64,000 bases of DNA from Phoronis australis (Eukaryota > Phoronida > Phoronidae): positions 62,001 through 126,000 of the forward strand of contig NMRA01000305.1 of NCBI GenBank assembly GCA_002633005.1, given 5' to 3'. Below the pieces are notes generated by a model. It made no database searches and was not told the origin of the DNA. It was given only the letters and a program-made list of their open reading frames with translations. Shown in pieces: positions 35,001 to 47,641 of the stretch (the first letter of the stretch is position 1; the number at the start of each line of letters is the position of its first letter). The translations under genes and the position numbers were made by a program.

Positions 35001-38000
35001 AGTTTGGCAATTATTTTGTCCGAAATAGGCGATACTTTTCTGTAACAATATAATTTATTTTGACCTTGTTTCAAGAAATCTCTTAAAAGGAAAATTAAGA
35101 CAAAAATTGACATTTGACCTAAATTTATTCTGTTGCAAAGTACACTGTTAAAGTTAGCGACACCTTATGATTATGTAAGACCTTACAAAAATGTGCAAAT
35201 TTGAACATCACATCTCAGCAATGACTGTCGCAATTCTTATGAAACTTTTAGATACTCTGTCTAATGCAATGCTCTCAAGGTTTTGTTTTTATAATGTTTC
35301 CACTTTTGTATGAACGGCCGCCAAAAAGTTTTACTTTGCAATTTTTGCTTAAGAATAAACGAGAGCAATGCAGGGCATTGAAATACTCCAACAAATGCAC
35401 CGCAAGTGATGTGCTTTCAGGGCTGATTATTTGTATCATAAAAATGGCCACTAGATGGTGCAAAATACTTTGAATTCATTTAAAAACGGGAAAATGTCAC
35501 CATTTCCCAAACAGAAAGCTATTTACCATATATCAAGAAAATCAAGGAACTTCTAATCAGAGGAACAGAGGAAAACGGAAAAAAATGAAATTGCCAATAG
35601 GGGGTACAGCGTTCGTCAGATCCATCTGAAACTCGTTGTCTTCCGTTTTCAACTTCATATAAATAGACTTGCTAAATATAATGAATATCCTGCAGAGGGC
35701 TTAGGAGATACAGTAGTCGAAGTCATCGGAAAATCATTGCCAACGATTATCTTCATAGTAAGAACATATATGCCAATTTTCACAATCATCCTTAGAGTGG
35801 TTTGGTTGATAGAGGAGTGGATGCCAAAAAACAGACTCAAAAATAGTAAAAATAACCACTAGATGGCGCAAAATGAATCAAATTTATTCGAAAACGAAAG
35901 GATAGCATCATCTCATTAATACATGCCCATGTGCCAAATTTCATGAAAATCGATTGAGGATCTTTGAAGACAAAGAGGCAAACGTAAAAAACTCAATCTG
36001 CCACTAATGGGCACAGCGGTATTTGGGTCAGTCCAAAACTCATCGTCCTCTGTCGTCAACCCCATAGCAAAAAACCTGCCAAATTTCAATAACATCCTGC
36101 AAGGGGTTTAGGAGTTACGGCCGTGGCTGTCGAACGCCCAGACAGAGATAACGGCAATATGTGCCCACATATTTATATGTGGGCATATAAATATGTGGGC
36201 GCATAAAAATTGCATAAAATGGAAACGAAATTATAAGAAAACCGAAACACCATTTTCGCAATTTCATCTTGAACAGCTACATGAAAAAAGTTTTAGAGTG
36301 AAAGCGGGTACAACCATTTCAATTTTCAAAAAAAAAAACAAGTCAAATTTTACTTATAAACGACCCAAAGCCTATGACAAGGTTTCTGAATAGTGTCACC
36401 TACCTTCCATCAACCGTTCACTATTTCTTTGAAATGAACTTCTTGGTGTGACCGATGAAGTTTTTTGAGGTGGTTTGGTCACAGACTCAATCTGAATGCA
36501 AAACAAAAGTGATACAGAAGTATTACACCATAGACAATCTAAGGGCTGTTCCAGCAAAATCTGTGTGGGAGGGGGGGGGGAAGGCAACTGAAATAAAAAT
36601 TTATGGGTGGTTGCGTTTGATTTAAATTCAAAATGGCTGGTGGTCGTACTTCAAAAAAATTAAAATTTACATGTCATTGTTGTTTCATTGGGCCATAAAT
36701 GTTTGATGGTGGGTAATTTTAGTACGGAATCAAAAACTGAAACAAAAATGCAACTTGCAAAAAGCTCCGATTTTTTCATTCCCTCCGATCTCCTAATTGG
36801 CATGCCCATAACATCAGTTAACCACAGGTGCTCGAATTTCTCGATGGCTAATAACCATATATAAGAAACATTTGTTTTTTTAGTAATGAATGACGTTAGT
36901 GGTGATGGAGGAACAGATAAACTCAAGCGCCTGTGCAGTCAACCACAAGAACAAAAAAAAAATTACGGGTGGTTGCATTTCAAACTTATAAAAAATTACG
37001 GGTGGTAGGCTGAAGAAATAAATGAAAAATATGGGTGGTGGGTGCAAAAAAGGTGCCTTCCCCCCCTCCCATACAGATTTTACTGGAACAGCCCTAAAAA
37101 GAAATCCATTCAAGTGTGAGTTTACAAAGAAAACACTAACAGCTTATTTTATTCTTACTAAAATGACATAGGCAAGAATTACATTTTCGAACTTCAAAAG
37201 TGGGGCCCCTGTAGGACTGCCAAAAACTGGGGGCCGGCCTCTAATTTTAATGTAGGGGTCCTACTCGTCAGTTGCCTTTAGTTTGGACCCCTATATAAAT
37301 ACTGACGGGTCCCAATTCTGAGGCTCGAACATGAATTTTTGCTTATGTCACTAAGAGTAAGTTATTAGTGAAGAAATCTCACCAAAGTTACCCAAAAATC
37401 ATCGTGATACTCAAGTAAAAAATGCAAGTGTTGGAAAATTGATTTCCATGCTTTTAAATTTTTTCTTTCAATTTTTCATGAAAGCGAGCGAGGGGAAGTG
37501 ATCAACCTTGGAAAAAATCAGAAAAATGGACGCAAAATTGTAAGCTAATGAAGAAAAGATTTTCTAATCTCTGAAATTATGTCAACAGACAAAAATATTA
37601 GGAATCAAGTACTTTTCAAGGTGGATGTTAAATTCTAATACAATTCAAGGTCACATTTTGCATAATAATTCTGTGTTAAAACTTCGTAAACTGCAGGAAT
37701 GACATTTCACAGATAAATCCTGTGTTTATACCTTCGTTGTTTTGGCGGGATTCTGAAACTTCAAGCACTGAACTGAGCTCTTATGTGCCGCAAACGTGCG
37801 CACCGGTGATGCCCCCTGCCTGAGATCATAGATATATACATTGCCGCGAGTTGAACCAACAGCCAGCGTACAGCCATCATGTAGAATGTCAATGGATACC
37901 AGGGGCTGGTCAGCCATCATTGTTTTCACAGCTCTGTAAATCAAAGCGATAGAAGAAACCTTCAAATTGTTCCTCATGCATAAAGATGAATTAATTTTTC

Positions 38001-41000
38001 TATACATTTGAGATAAAAATTTTGTAAAATTTAATCCAATGTTTCACTTCCAAATTCAAGAATGCAGAGTGGAGACAAAGGCAGCAGATAAATACTCCAA
38101 ACAGAGAGTACGTGCCATACTTTTTGTCCAAAATTTACAAATAATTTTCACTTTGCGCAACCCTCAAAGTGGAATTTGCACGCTAGTTCCTTAATTCCTT
38201 ATCTATATGATTGCTTGGTCAAATTAGTTGGAAACACATATAGCGACCACGTGACTATAAAGTAGGTTGAAAATTTTCAAATGTTTATAAAAACGAGTTT
38301 CGTAGCGAAAATGATCCGCTGCAAATCATTGAACTGTGTCCAGTAAGTATCGTGACGTGGTGTCTGGGAATAACACTGCATGATGCGGGCTATGTGAACC
38401 CTCGAGGTGCGTCAGTGTAAAGGTCACCTATTTACTGAATCTTTTGTTTTCACATTTACAAGTTGTCAATGAATATGACTGGACTTTGTTTCGCATAGAT
38501 TATGTTAAAATAGCATTGTCATTTAGTTCCTGCGATACATTAGCATAGTTAGGAGCATGCAAATGCATATCACCTTTAAACACCATATGGTTATCTTAAA
38601 TCACGACCATTTTATTTTTTTCTATGTAAGCACCCAAAGGAACTATAAAAAGTTAGCAATTCATAAACAGTTTGCATTTCCTAAATTTTACAGACATGCT
38701 TTTCATGGGTCCATATTTTCTTGTAGTCCATACACCTCCACTACGATTTGAGAAACCATTAAATTCGTCAAAAATTCGCACAGCAGTCCAAATCAAGGAA
38801 TACAACAACTTAATACAAACATCTGTACGAATTAATAGAAGAATTACTGTAACCTAAATGAAGTACACGGGTGGAAAGCGAATGCCATCGTCAACTTACG
38901 TTTTGCCCTGTACGTCGTAATACACCACTCTCTTATCGAGCCCCACACTAGTGAGGAGCATCTCGTTGATGGGAGAGAACGCCAGCCCGGTGCAGGGTGC
39001 GCGGTGCGTGTTTGTGAAAGAGTGCACTAGTCGGCGCGTGTTGGCATCCCACAAATTTACCGCACCATCGTCAGATGCAGAGCCTAGCAATGACTTCTTG
39101 AACAAGCTGTACTGAAGCTGTCTTACGGCCTACAAAATGCGACGTGGGATTGACATGAACTGAGCCTGAGACAATTCTCTACTGTCCTAGTAACAATCAA
39201 GAGGCTGAAGTGACTGAAGGTGGCGCTTTATTCAACTACGTTCTCCTAGTGACAATCAAGAGGCTGTTCAGTGATTTAACTTAAGGTGGCGCTTCATGCA
39301 ACCTGGTCTGTGGCAACAATCAGGAAGCTATTCGGTGACTGAAGGTAGCGCTTTATGCAACCCAATCTGCTGCAACACTACAGTCTCCGAGCAACAATCA
39401 AGAGGCTATTCCGCTACTAAAGGCGGTGATGTGGATACACGACTTTTCAGTTTTATGCAGTGTGCCAAAACTCAAATTAAGATCGCGAAAGGGGTGATTG
39501 TCATTGAGTTGACATGTCTATTCATTCAAAAACTACAGTAGATTCCTTTTGACAATTTTTGAAAAAAATGATGAAAAAGAAGTGAGTTGACATTTTTATT
39601 TTTCAGTAAAACTTGAGGCAAATGTTTCCAAATGATTTAGATGCAGACTGAACTAATTAATTCCAATTTTGAGTAACCAGACTACAACGTTGTTCAGTTA
39701 GCTTTAGCAGCGAGGTGAGCTATTATGATAAACTTTACATCTAAATGCTAATTTCACAAGCAATCAATAGAGTATGTCCATTCAGTGACGTCACCAACAC
39801 AGTAGCACTAGGCAGTATGCACTGTATACTCTGCTGATGATGTCATACACACAATGTGATGACATCATACCCTCTATACCGATGATGTCATCAACACAGT
39901 TGCAGTAGGCAGTACACAATGTATATTCAATGTGGTGATGCCATACACACATAACGATGATGTCATACCCACTGTGCAAGTGACATCAACATAGATATAA
40001 TAGGAAATAATTTTGTTGATATGCCCACAGTTTGATGACATACTTACTAACCTATTTCATGTCATCAACACAGTTACAATGCACAGCAGACACTGTATAC
40101 TCTGTCGATGATGTCATACTCACATTATGAAGATGGCATACCCATTGAGCCTGTGGTGTCTTCAGGCAATCTACACAACCAAATATTTCGTTCATAACTG
40201 AATATTCAAATTTGGAGAGCTCTATATCAAACTAAGGACAATGTGATTGTACATCAGAACATGGAAATGATGCATCAACAGGCACTTTAAGACACAGGGG
40301 GTGATGTACCTGACTCTTGGGAGCCACCAGAGGGCTTGACCCTTGACCTGTGACCACGTTGTACACGATAATCTCGCCCCGCTCCGAGCTTGAAGCGATG
40401 TACGCATCATTCCAATTGAACTGGACTGAAGTTATCGCCGCTTTGTGGTCCTGAAAAAGGTGGTAATGTTAGACATTTAGCAAAACAAAATAATTCCTGA
40501 ATTACCAAATTACAAGGACTGTAGTGCTGATAGAAAACTGATCTTTCTTAGTCTCTGTCACCCATTTGGTGAAGTGGCTCAAGAACTTAGACAGATATTT
40601 GGTCTCACGCTCCCATTTCAGAATTGGTGAATACAGGATTAGCCAAGTAAGAATAAGCACATGAAAGTCCAAATTTGGAGTTTTCATTAAACAGGCCCCT
40701 GATGGAGGTAAGGTAAACTAATTCACTTACTCAGCGACAGCGTGTTTGCTGTTTCAGATGTTTCAAGCTACACTATACGGTCCTTCGTCAATGACTGACG
40801 GATTGTCGGTGTTTTCCGCCGCTCCAAATAGAAGGAAGTTGAGGACCCTGTTTCATAAATTGAGACTGAGGACATCAACTCGCTCTTATATACAAGGTTA
40901 CACTACTTCTGGGTCACAGATCAACGGGACACACAGACAACCTCGTCAGTCATTGATAAAGGACTGCAGAATGCAGTTCGTAACATCCAAACAGCAAGCA

Positions 41001-44000
41001 TGCAATCTCTGAGTACGTGAACTTCTTTACACAACAAGTGCTCTTCACAACAGGAGACTGATAAGTGCAGTCTTCGGGCCAAGACACATAGTTACCTGAC
41101 ATATCCCGACTTACAAAAACCATGAACTCTTTCTTCCTCTTTTGCTTAAACGCCACGAGCTGAACAGATTAGGATAAACTTCTTGCCACAATTATTTGGT
41201 GGCTTAGTAAAACTTTTGTTGCAATGAAATATGATCAATTTTGTTAAATTTGAGTCAGAATTTAATCTGACATTACTGCGACTAGCACGTCTAATTGTTT
41301 ATTGGTGAATTAATGGAACAGCAATGTCAGTTGCAACGAATTTGATAAAAGTGAGTGGAGCAACACTAGTCGAGATTTTGTCGAGATTTATTTGGAATTG
41401 AAACAGGTTCTAGCCGAAAAGAAATACGTATTTTGTCGAGGTTTTGTATGCCAAAACATCAATGAATTTTAATGTTGCCAACTTAATTTGAAAACTACTG
41501 TATGGAACATCAGAAAGGCTTTTATCTATTGGCTGCAACTGATATCAAGTGGCTCAATTTTGAAAGAAATGTCAACCATGCCCACGTTTAGGAATTCATG
41601 AAACTCCTTTTTCCTTACACCCCAGAATGGATGTTTGGAGAGTAAATTACTTTCTGTTACGGTATGGAAAGTTTCGAGAGATAACTTGGGTAACTTGGGC
41701 TGCGTTTTGTAGACCCAAGATAGTCGCGAGAATACCTTGTTTTCTTATCACGTAACCCAGGAAGATTTCATTAAATGATTTCCGTGAAACGATCATGGTA
41801 TACCTCCAACCACGCTACGATTGAAATGGTAAAATCCATAGAGCATCTGATCAACTCTAGGGTAAAAATAAATGTTACCTGGCAAACACAGGATCCAATG
41901 GCAAGAACTTGACATTTCAAGCATGAACGTACAATTTCCAGTCGTGACTTGCAATCACTAAACCTATGCATAAAACCCTGGTTGATCTTTCTTAACCTCG
42001 CACAAACTAGATATTCCACGTCAGATACCATGTCATGGTTCCCTACCAACCAGTGTGAATGTATAGTATTCAACAACTTAAATACCTTATACGTTTTAAC
42101 TAGTTTCTGTTTCTTGAGATCAAACACGCTGATGGTTGTATCAGGACCTCCAGTGAGCAAGTAGCGAGAGTTGGTGTTCAGGGCCACACACGTCCTTCCC
42201 TCCTGCAACAGAGAATGTATGGTGATGACAATAACAATAACGATAGCATACAGGTAGCTAAACAGTCCAAGCTTCTCGGCTTCTCAGGGAGTATACAGGG
42301 ACCTTCTAGCTCAACAGTCCAAACTTAATTTATCTCGACTCTTCAAGGTGTATTTAGGGAGATACAACCTCATCAGTCCAAGCGCAATTTATCTTGCCAT
42401 CACTGGGACTATTCAAGGAGCTTTCGGCTCACCAGTACAAGCTTAATTCAGCTCAACTGATCAAGGTGTTTTAAGGGACCTACTAGCTCAACTATCCAAG
42501 CTTAATTCACCTTGGCTCATCAGGGTGTAACTATTCAAGGAGCTACAAACTCATAAGTCTGAGCTGAGTTTATCCTTAACCTGAGACCTGAGGTCACCAA
42601 CAAAGAAATGCCTGCCCGCATCAATTTCATCAAAGGCGTTGTGTTTTTTGAAAAGTTGAACAAAGGCAAGCCAATGTCAGAACACCATATCTGGTAAGAT
42701 TCATATGAAACTTTCAAATACAATTGCGCTTTCAAACACTACGTTTCAAATGCTACGTTTCCAAAGCTACGTTTCAACACTACCTCTCAGTCGCTACCTC
42801 TCAGTCGCTACCTCTCAGTCGCTACCTCTCAAACGCTACGTTTCAAACTCTACGTTTCAAACTCTACGTTTCAAACGCTACCTTCCAAACGCTACCCTCC
42901 AAACTCTACCTTCCAAACGCTACCTTCCAAACGCTACGTTTCAAACACTACGTTTCAAACGCTACGTTTCAAACGCTACGTTTCAAACGCTACCTTTCAA
43001 ACACTACCTTTCAAACACTACGTTTCTTACACTGTTTTTCTCCAAAATTCCGTAAAGTTATTGTTTCATTGTTATTTCATGCAACATTAATATCATAAAA
43101 TTCCATTCTCGATAAAAACTTGGAAACCTGTCCAAGTTTTTAGACCCCATAAGGAACATTTACATCAAGTGAAACTTGATCACGTTACTAAATTACAGTA
43201 AATTTCCTTGTTTTTGATTGCAATTTGATTGAATCTTTCTTTTTTTTGTTTAATTCTACTAAATCTAAAGTATAGTTATGTGACCCAGTGAATGACAAAC
43301 TGGGATAATGGTCAAATATAACTTGCCAGAATTTTGAGAATCAGTTTCGTCCACTGAATAACGGGCATCAAACTGGCTCTATTGCCACAAACTGGTATAA
43401 ATTCAGCCATTGCAATCAAATTCTACAGGCGTTCTAATTTAAAAGATATGTACTTTTGCTGTGTTAAATTTTGCAGATATCTGGCTGGTTGCACACATCT
43501 GTCGACAAGGTCCAACATACTCTTAACAGTGGGAACATTATTTTCCATTTACTGACAGCCTCTTGTTTTCTTTTGACTTACATTTAGAGCGACCTCTGAG
43601 GAACTGTAAGTTGAAGTTTTCGTGTAGGTTAGCACCACTTTGTCACCTGCTGTCGAAGCACTAGCAAGGAAACCATCTGATCACAATGTAAGGAGAAAAA
43701 GCAAATATCCTACAATATGGCAAACAGTCAGGGAAGTTCTAGATACTGTTCTAAACTTTCTGAGCTGTTCGAAGTTATGTTTACCGTTTACTCCAGTTAC
43801 TTACTTCCTGTCAAACATGCTTATCCAAGTTGAACAGACAGCAGTGTTCTCCACATCTGAAAATCTAAACAGGTCGCACGCGTAAAAACTGCAACGTGCC
43901 GGAACCGCACGGCGGTCAATGTTCTCCATAAGCTATTGCGCAGTTTTTTGTGCACCTTATATTTAACCACTCATTTTAATAGTAATGCACAGTAGTGCAA

Positions 44001-46825
44001 ACAAATAACTGTGTGTATTCAACTTTTTATTTTTTAAAGTTGGACTTATTTACAAACATATCACATATGTCATAACCCATTTGCTTAGTCAATGACTTTG
44101 AAATGGAAGTCTACAGAGTGTTTGATACAGTATGGGGAAATGTTTTAGGCTACTCAATAATGATGTCAATGTCAACTAAGTACAAAAAGTCTAACACAGA
44201 AGTAAATTTTTCCTATGACGTAGACAGTCCAAGTGAAGTGTCTTTGTTAAGTCAGTCACATTTTTATGTCTTGATAGCAGAGTTTACGTTTTCTCTCAGT
44301 CTGTACGTGTAATATCTTGCACATTCTTACAGTCTGAATTCGATGTTCTGAAGCTGGTACAACATACTGCACTTCTGCACTACCAGAACTCTTGTAAAAA
44401 CTGCACAATACGCGAGTCCCCCTTGAATGCAAATTAGGTAGGGTAAACAAAACAATTCACTTGCATTTTCCATCTAGGCCTACCTGGACGGGAGTGTCTG
44501 GCCTGTTGATGACAACCAATATTTCTAAAAAGATATCAACTGAATTATCAAATGCTTGCAACTATGGAATTCGCATAATTTTCTGTATTGTCACAAACTC
44601 ATTCTTCCAGACCAAAATCATCTATTCTCATGTTAGAGCGAATTGTATTCATTTGTATTGCCGATGTCTGACGTTGTCGGCAAAAATTCGGTTCACCGTT
44701 TGTGACACGGATATCTTCGATTCGTTGACCGAGCCAGGCAATATCACTACCATCTGGCCCTGGATTATGTGTCGTATCTGCATCTGAGTCAACGTCAGTA
44801 TCTGAAACATCTCTCGGCTTTTTAAAATAATCCTTAGGTTTAGCGGTGCTTCGCTTTCGCGCGGCAGACGACATTTCTAAGTATGTAGAATGCGCATGTC
44901 AATTGGTAACGGAAGCCAGGATAGAATTCACTAACGTAAGAACCACGCTAGGTAAACAAAACTCTGCGAGATTACGCGAGATATTACCGCTTGATTTCAA
45001 TGAGAGCATGTGATTTTGGCTGCAATTTCTCAGCGCGAAACACATATATTTTGAACTTTACTCAGTGACGTCACCCGCTGTCCCAAATCTCGGAATACTC
45101 CCCCGAAACCGCAAACGTCACAACCACTGTCGAAGTTGAGTTTGCGAACGGCTCGGCAGATTTTTAGAGGGAGTATGCGCCACAAACATAATGTTCATGC
45201 TGCCAACGAAACTCCTTATAAGGCAACGAGATGAACTCGGTCAATCTCAATGGGCCGGTGGCACAAAAAGTAACCAATAATATTCATCTAAGTGAGAAAT
45301 ACACAAACAACAACCAATGAGAACCATCAAAGGCAGTTTCATGCAAATGTTTTTGAGACTGGTATCGGTAAAGTCTGTCGTGGGGCCCACGGAATATTGA
45401 AAAATGTGCTACGAAAACCAAAATTCTGGCCTCCCAGAAGACGGCCGTTGCATAAACGGCTGCGCAACGGTGTCTTTGCTGACAACATACACTTCGCAGA
45501 ACTAACCACCGAGCCTTAATTATTTTATTTTCAATGGGTAATATGATTAGTTCTCCGCCGAACACAAAAAGGTGACTGCAAAAGCGAAAAGGCCTAACGC
45601 AACGATCAGCGACTTTCGTGCCGGACTGCACCTCCAGTGAGCAGGTAGTGGATTAGGCGTATAGGTAGCACTGGGCCTTTGTTTAAATTGACTAGTTGTT
45701 CCGGGATGAATTGAAAAGATAATCGAGAGATTATTTACACGCCGCGTTACATCATAAATAGACTTGCGGCCCGGTCTGCCGCTTGAGTGAGTCCGTTGAT
45801 TAGGCTGTCCACAACGATCCACCGACTTTCTTAGGCTTAGCCTTTATTCAGTTTCAATGGGCTATGGCCAGTTGCTGTCAAGCGTAATTTGAACCAGTGA
45901 AGAACTTATTAACGACGACGACGTCTTTTTTACAAAGTAGAACCTATATTTTTAAACTGGTCGCGGGATTTTTAAACAGGACGCTGGATTTTTAAACAGG
46001 ACGCGGGACATTTAAACAGGACGCGCGCTCGGCCAAACAGGACGCTGTGACACGTTAAAAGTGGTCGTGGAGAACACTGGACAGCCTTCTTATTCAATCA
46101 TTCCTGAATGAATCTCACATCCAAACTACTGGCAAATCTATATTGCCGCAGTATCACTCGGCTGCAGATCGTGACAAGAACGGATCTTTGTGAATTTTTC
46201 GCCAATAGATTTTGTTAGGATTACCTCGTCAGTATTCTACATGGCAAAAAATTCAAATTCAACTGGAATTACAAAAATTACATGACCGAAAGTCCAAGTA
46301 TACACTGAGGGGAGATTGTGAGCTAAGTCTTGGAATAAATTCACTGAACTTGCACAAAAAATTCCAAAATCTCCTGATTTGCTTAAGAAATGACTTATCT
46401 CCAATAATTCACACTCGTTGCATCAATTTTCAAACTCGACGAAAGTAAGCAAACTCGTCACGACGAAATTGAAACGCGACGCCCTGAAGAGCCAAAACAG
46501 TTGTGGAGAACACTGCCCGTAGGTACCGATGGCTTAGTTATACCATATTTCAACATCCTAATAACTGTTGAAATGATGTGCGACTAGGTCTTTAAATAGC
46601 TACAAGACAAAAGCCAAACGAGCAGTTAGTTCCATGTCTTTTTAACTCTTCAACAAGTCCAACCACAAACACTACTAATCGCATCTATGAAAAGATACTA
46701 TCAGAGCTCCAGTCGATGGATGAGATGGCGCCACTGTGAGGGTTAAACTGTTTCAGACTAGTATAACCAGCACAGTCCCATATTTTGATGTCGTTTCCAG
46801 CCGTGGCAAGCTTGATGTCAGTCAT
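32063..46825 (-). CDS. NEDD1: NEDD1, gamma-tubulin ring complex targeting WD40 protein
   Basis: NEDD1 recruits the gamma-tubulin ring complex to centrosomes and spindle microtubules. Ten coding exons (minus strand) join in phase into 542 codons: 46825-46699, 43676-43582, 42202-42086, 40450-40310, 39129-38900, 37933-37732, 36491-36404, 34565-34302, 33868-33609, 32167-32063. Residues 1-304 form the WD40 propeller. Diagnostic stretches align with the human protein as I remember it: GNDIKIWD at the start, WNDAYIASSS, YSLFKKSLLGSASDDG, NEMLLTSVGLDKRVV and AAHKSSVQCLKF. Residues about 305-465 are low-complexity and Ser/Pro-rich. Residues about 468-542 (MRRDILNLHVDMIKQF, HYSVNEQLVAEVERLR) are the conserved helical gamma-tubulin-binding tail. 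At 542 aa it is shorter than human (660); the difference is in the middle. An acceptor-like TAACAG at 46835-46840 suggests an untranslated first exon upstream. All exons are intact. Confidence 0.96.
32258..32440. repeat. 66 bp minisatellite, 2.7 units
   Basis: Units start GAGTGGA at 32264, 32330 and 32396. The period is a multiple of three, and the plus strand is open with a 22-residue repeat (EWMALFQLAQDEVLV type). It lies in NEDD1 intron 9, antisense to the gene. It is probably non-coding. Confidence 0.85.
33738..33822 (-). repeat. Coding minisatellite in NEDD1 exon 9 (27 bp, 9 aa)
   Basis: The NEDD1 frame reads three tandem forms of SAIRTPGDA (SRTPEDA, SAIRTPGDA, SAIRMPGDA). It lies just before the conserved helical tail. 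Confidence 0.85.
34437..34563 (-). repeat. Coding minisatellite in NEDD1 exon 8 (30 bp, 10 aa)
   Basis: Four 10-residue units: SSQGVASSVP, SSSVVASSAP, TPPGVAGSVP, SLQGVANSAN. The period stays in frame. It occupies the start of exon 8 in the disordered middle of NEDD1. Confidence 0.88.
34681..34772. mobile_element. Short palindromic element, copy B of 4
   Basis: 32 bp arms (CGGATATAACGTGCCCACAT leading into TTTGAGAACCAG, and the near-perfect complement ending at 34772) surround a 28 bp loop. It is the best preserved copy and lies 115 bp upstream of NEDD1 exon 8. Confidence 0.85.
35440..36150. repeat. Tandem pair of ~0.3-0.4 kb diverged repeat units
   Basis: Unit 1 begins ATGGCCACTAGATGGTGCAA (35444) and unit 2 begins ACCACTAGATGGCGCAA (35855). 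Both continue with an 'aaaacg(g/a)aa', a 'gc..tttg/tcagtcc' and a 'catcctgca.aggg.ttaggag(t/a)tac' block. Each unit starts with a CTCF-like motif. It lies in NEDD1 intron 7. Confidence 0.6.
36159..36205. repeat. Palindromic hairpin
   Basis: Three alternating copies of ATGTGGGC / GCCCACAT around ATATTTATAT make a stem-rich 47 bp segment directly after the tandem pair above. Confidence 0.7.
36543..37094. mobile_element. PIF/Harbinger-like MITE, 552 bp
   Basis: The terminal inverted repeats start GGGCTGTTCCAGCAAAATCT and end AGATTTTACTGGAACAGCCC, about 45 bp each including a G-run. The element is flanked by TAA on both sides (36540-36542 and 37095-37097). A 3 bp TAA/TTA duplication with GGG-starting TIRs fits Harbinger. 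The inside repeats 'aaaaattacgggtggt' about four times and has no transposase. It lies in NEDD1 intron 6. Confidence 0.8.
38168..38560 (+). repeat. Long dispersed repeat, copy 1 of 2
   Basis: Shares about 390 bp with 62770-63140, including TGATTGCTTGGTCAAATTAG, GTGTCCAGTAAGTATCGTGA and AAATAGCATTGTCATTTAGT. Same orientation. It lies in NEDD1 intron 5. No terminal inverted repeats or coding were seen. Confidence 0.85.
39185..39430. repeat. Degenerate tandem repeat, four units of ~60-70 bp
   Basis: Repeated 'caatcaagaggct...gtgactgaaggtggcgctttatgcaac' blocks. NEDD1 intron 4. Confidence 0.75.
39785..40155. repeat. Degenerate tandem repeat rich in GATGATGTCAT
   Basis: Repeated 'gatgatgtcat(c/a)...caacacagt.gca...cagtatac' blocks. 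TGATGTCA resembles a half-diverged CRE/AP-1 motif, but the periodic context says repeat. NEDD1 intron 4. Confidence 0.65.
40781..40967. repeat. Foldback segment
   Basis: CGGTCCTTCGTCAATGACTG and the diverged complement CAGTCATTGATAAAGGACTG frame about 140 bp. NEDD1 intron 3. Confidence 0.5.
42240..42570. repeat. Degenerate tandem repeat, ~60 bp, five units
   Basis: Repeated 'tca.cagtccaagcttaattta.ctcg.ct.atcaagg.gt' blocks just after (on the plus strand) NEDD1 exon 3. Confidence 0.65.
42727..43030. repeat. 14 bp minisatellite, about 22 units
   Basis: The unit TTTCAAACGCTACG is repeated with variants (CTCAGTCGCTACCT in one block). There are no unique spacers, so it is not CRISPR. Long open frames here follow from the repeat. 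NEDD1 intron 2. Confidence 0.92.
43310..43395. mobile_element. Short palindromic element, copy C of 4 (degenerate)
   Basis: It contains ATTTTGAGAATCAGTTT, CCACTGAATAACGGGCATCA and AACTGGCTCT. It is in the opposite orientation to copy B, and one arm is largely decayed. NEDD1 intron 2. Confidence 0.6.
44599..44874 (-). CDS. Candidate coding frame nested in NEDD1 intron 1, unrecognised
   Basis: A minus-strand ATG at 44874 opens 91 codons. The N-terminus is basic (SSAARKRSTAKPKDYFKK), then acidic (DVSDTDVDSDAD), then GPDGSDIAWLGQRIEDI. A possible donor (AACG then gtgaac, 44697/44696) would end an exon after about 59 codons. Upstream, 44880-45240 is less AT-rich and has CCAAT-type and CRE (TGACGTCA, 45065-45072) motifs, like a promoter. 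It could be a nested gene start or a relic of a transposon-encoded protein. No family was recognised. Confidence 0.35.
   Translation of the reverse strand: MSSAARKRSTAKPKDYFKKPRDVSDTDVDSDADTTHNPGPDGSDIAWLGQRIEDIRVTNGEPNFCRQRQTSAIQMNTIRSNMRIDDFGLEE
45951..46045. repeat. ~20 bp tandem repeat, four to five units
   Basis: The unit TTTTTAAACAGGACGCGGGA is repeated with variants. NEDD1 intron 1. Confidence 0.8.
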
Positions 46826-47641
46826 CTTGGAAGTCTGTTACCATTAACTGAAAAAGATTGTAAATAACAATCTTACTTTCATATAAATTGTTCCTCGTCG
46901 AAACCATCCAAGTAATTTTTCATACTATATTGATACAAAAAACAGTTTTGTCGTCGACTTCAAAACATGAGGCTTGTGACATGTGCCTTTTGTTTTCAAT
47001 TATCATAAAATGATGACAACTTCATTGAAGCAGAAAAAGAGGACTGGTCTTTTTGGCAATTACTGACAACATTCAGTGTTGGCGATTTTCCAATCTGGAA
47101 ACTACCATTTCAAACAAGATGATGGCCATTCAAACGTGTAACAGTTGATGCTAAATAGGTGTCTGTCAAATGTTAAAGCAATTTTCACCAAGTAACGGCA
47201 ATGTCGGTTATTCAGTGAAAACTGGTTCCTAAGAAGCCAGTTCACCTTTTCACTCGACTTTTACCCACATAGCATTTTATTTAAGGTGCTCGAAGTTGAC
47301 ACATTGCCTCACAAATAGTTATTGTGACGCCAATCAAAGGATAGGCAGCAGCCATGATTGAATGCCTGGGTAGTTAGCTTTCGATGAACATGTCAAACAC
47401 TGCCACACAGTGGCAAGATTGAGAACCTCACGTGACTTCTTCCAGAACTGATGTTGCCATGGCTCTTTCTATGTATTATAAGAAATTTGCAAGAAAATGA
47501 CTTCAACTGGACTACACTAGATTATGAGAGGCGAGCTCTGAAAAGATAGAAAACTGCTAACTGTGGACAAGGTCAACTCTCAATCTGCTTACCTATCTGG
47601 TAAGCTGTAAACAAAATTTATGAGAACGAGTCATTTGCTTA

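Noticed and set aside
42727-43030. CRISPR-like array
   Set aside because: Repeats are directly adjacent with no unique spacers, and the genome is animal.
42705-43098. Long open frames in more than one plus-strand phase
   Set aside because: They arise from the 14 bp minisatellite, which lacks stops in several frames; the peptide is a simple repeat.
45284-45822. Several overlapping open frames on both strands, tested as a histone or small RNA gene because of an ATGCAAAT octamer
   Set aside because: No histone motifs and no snRNA-like sequence; frames on both strands point to chance.
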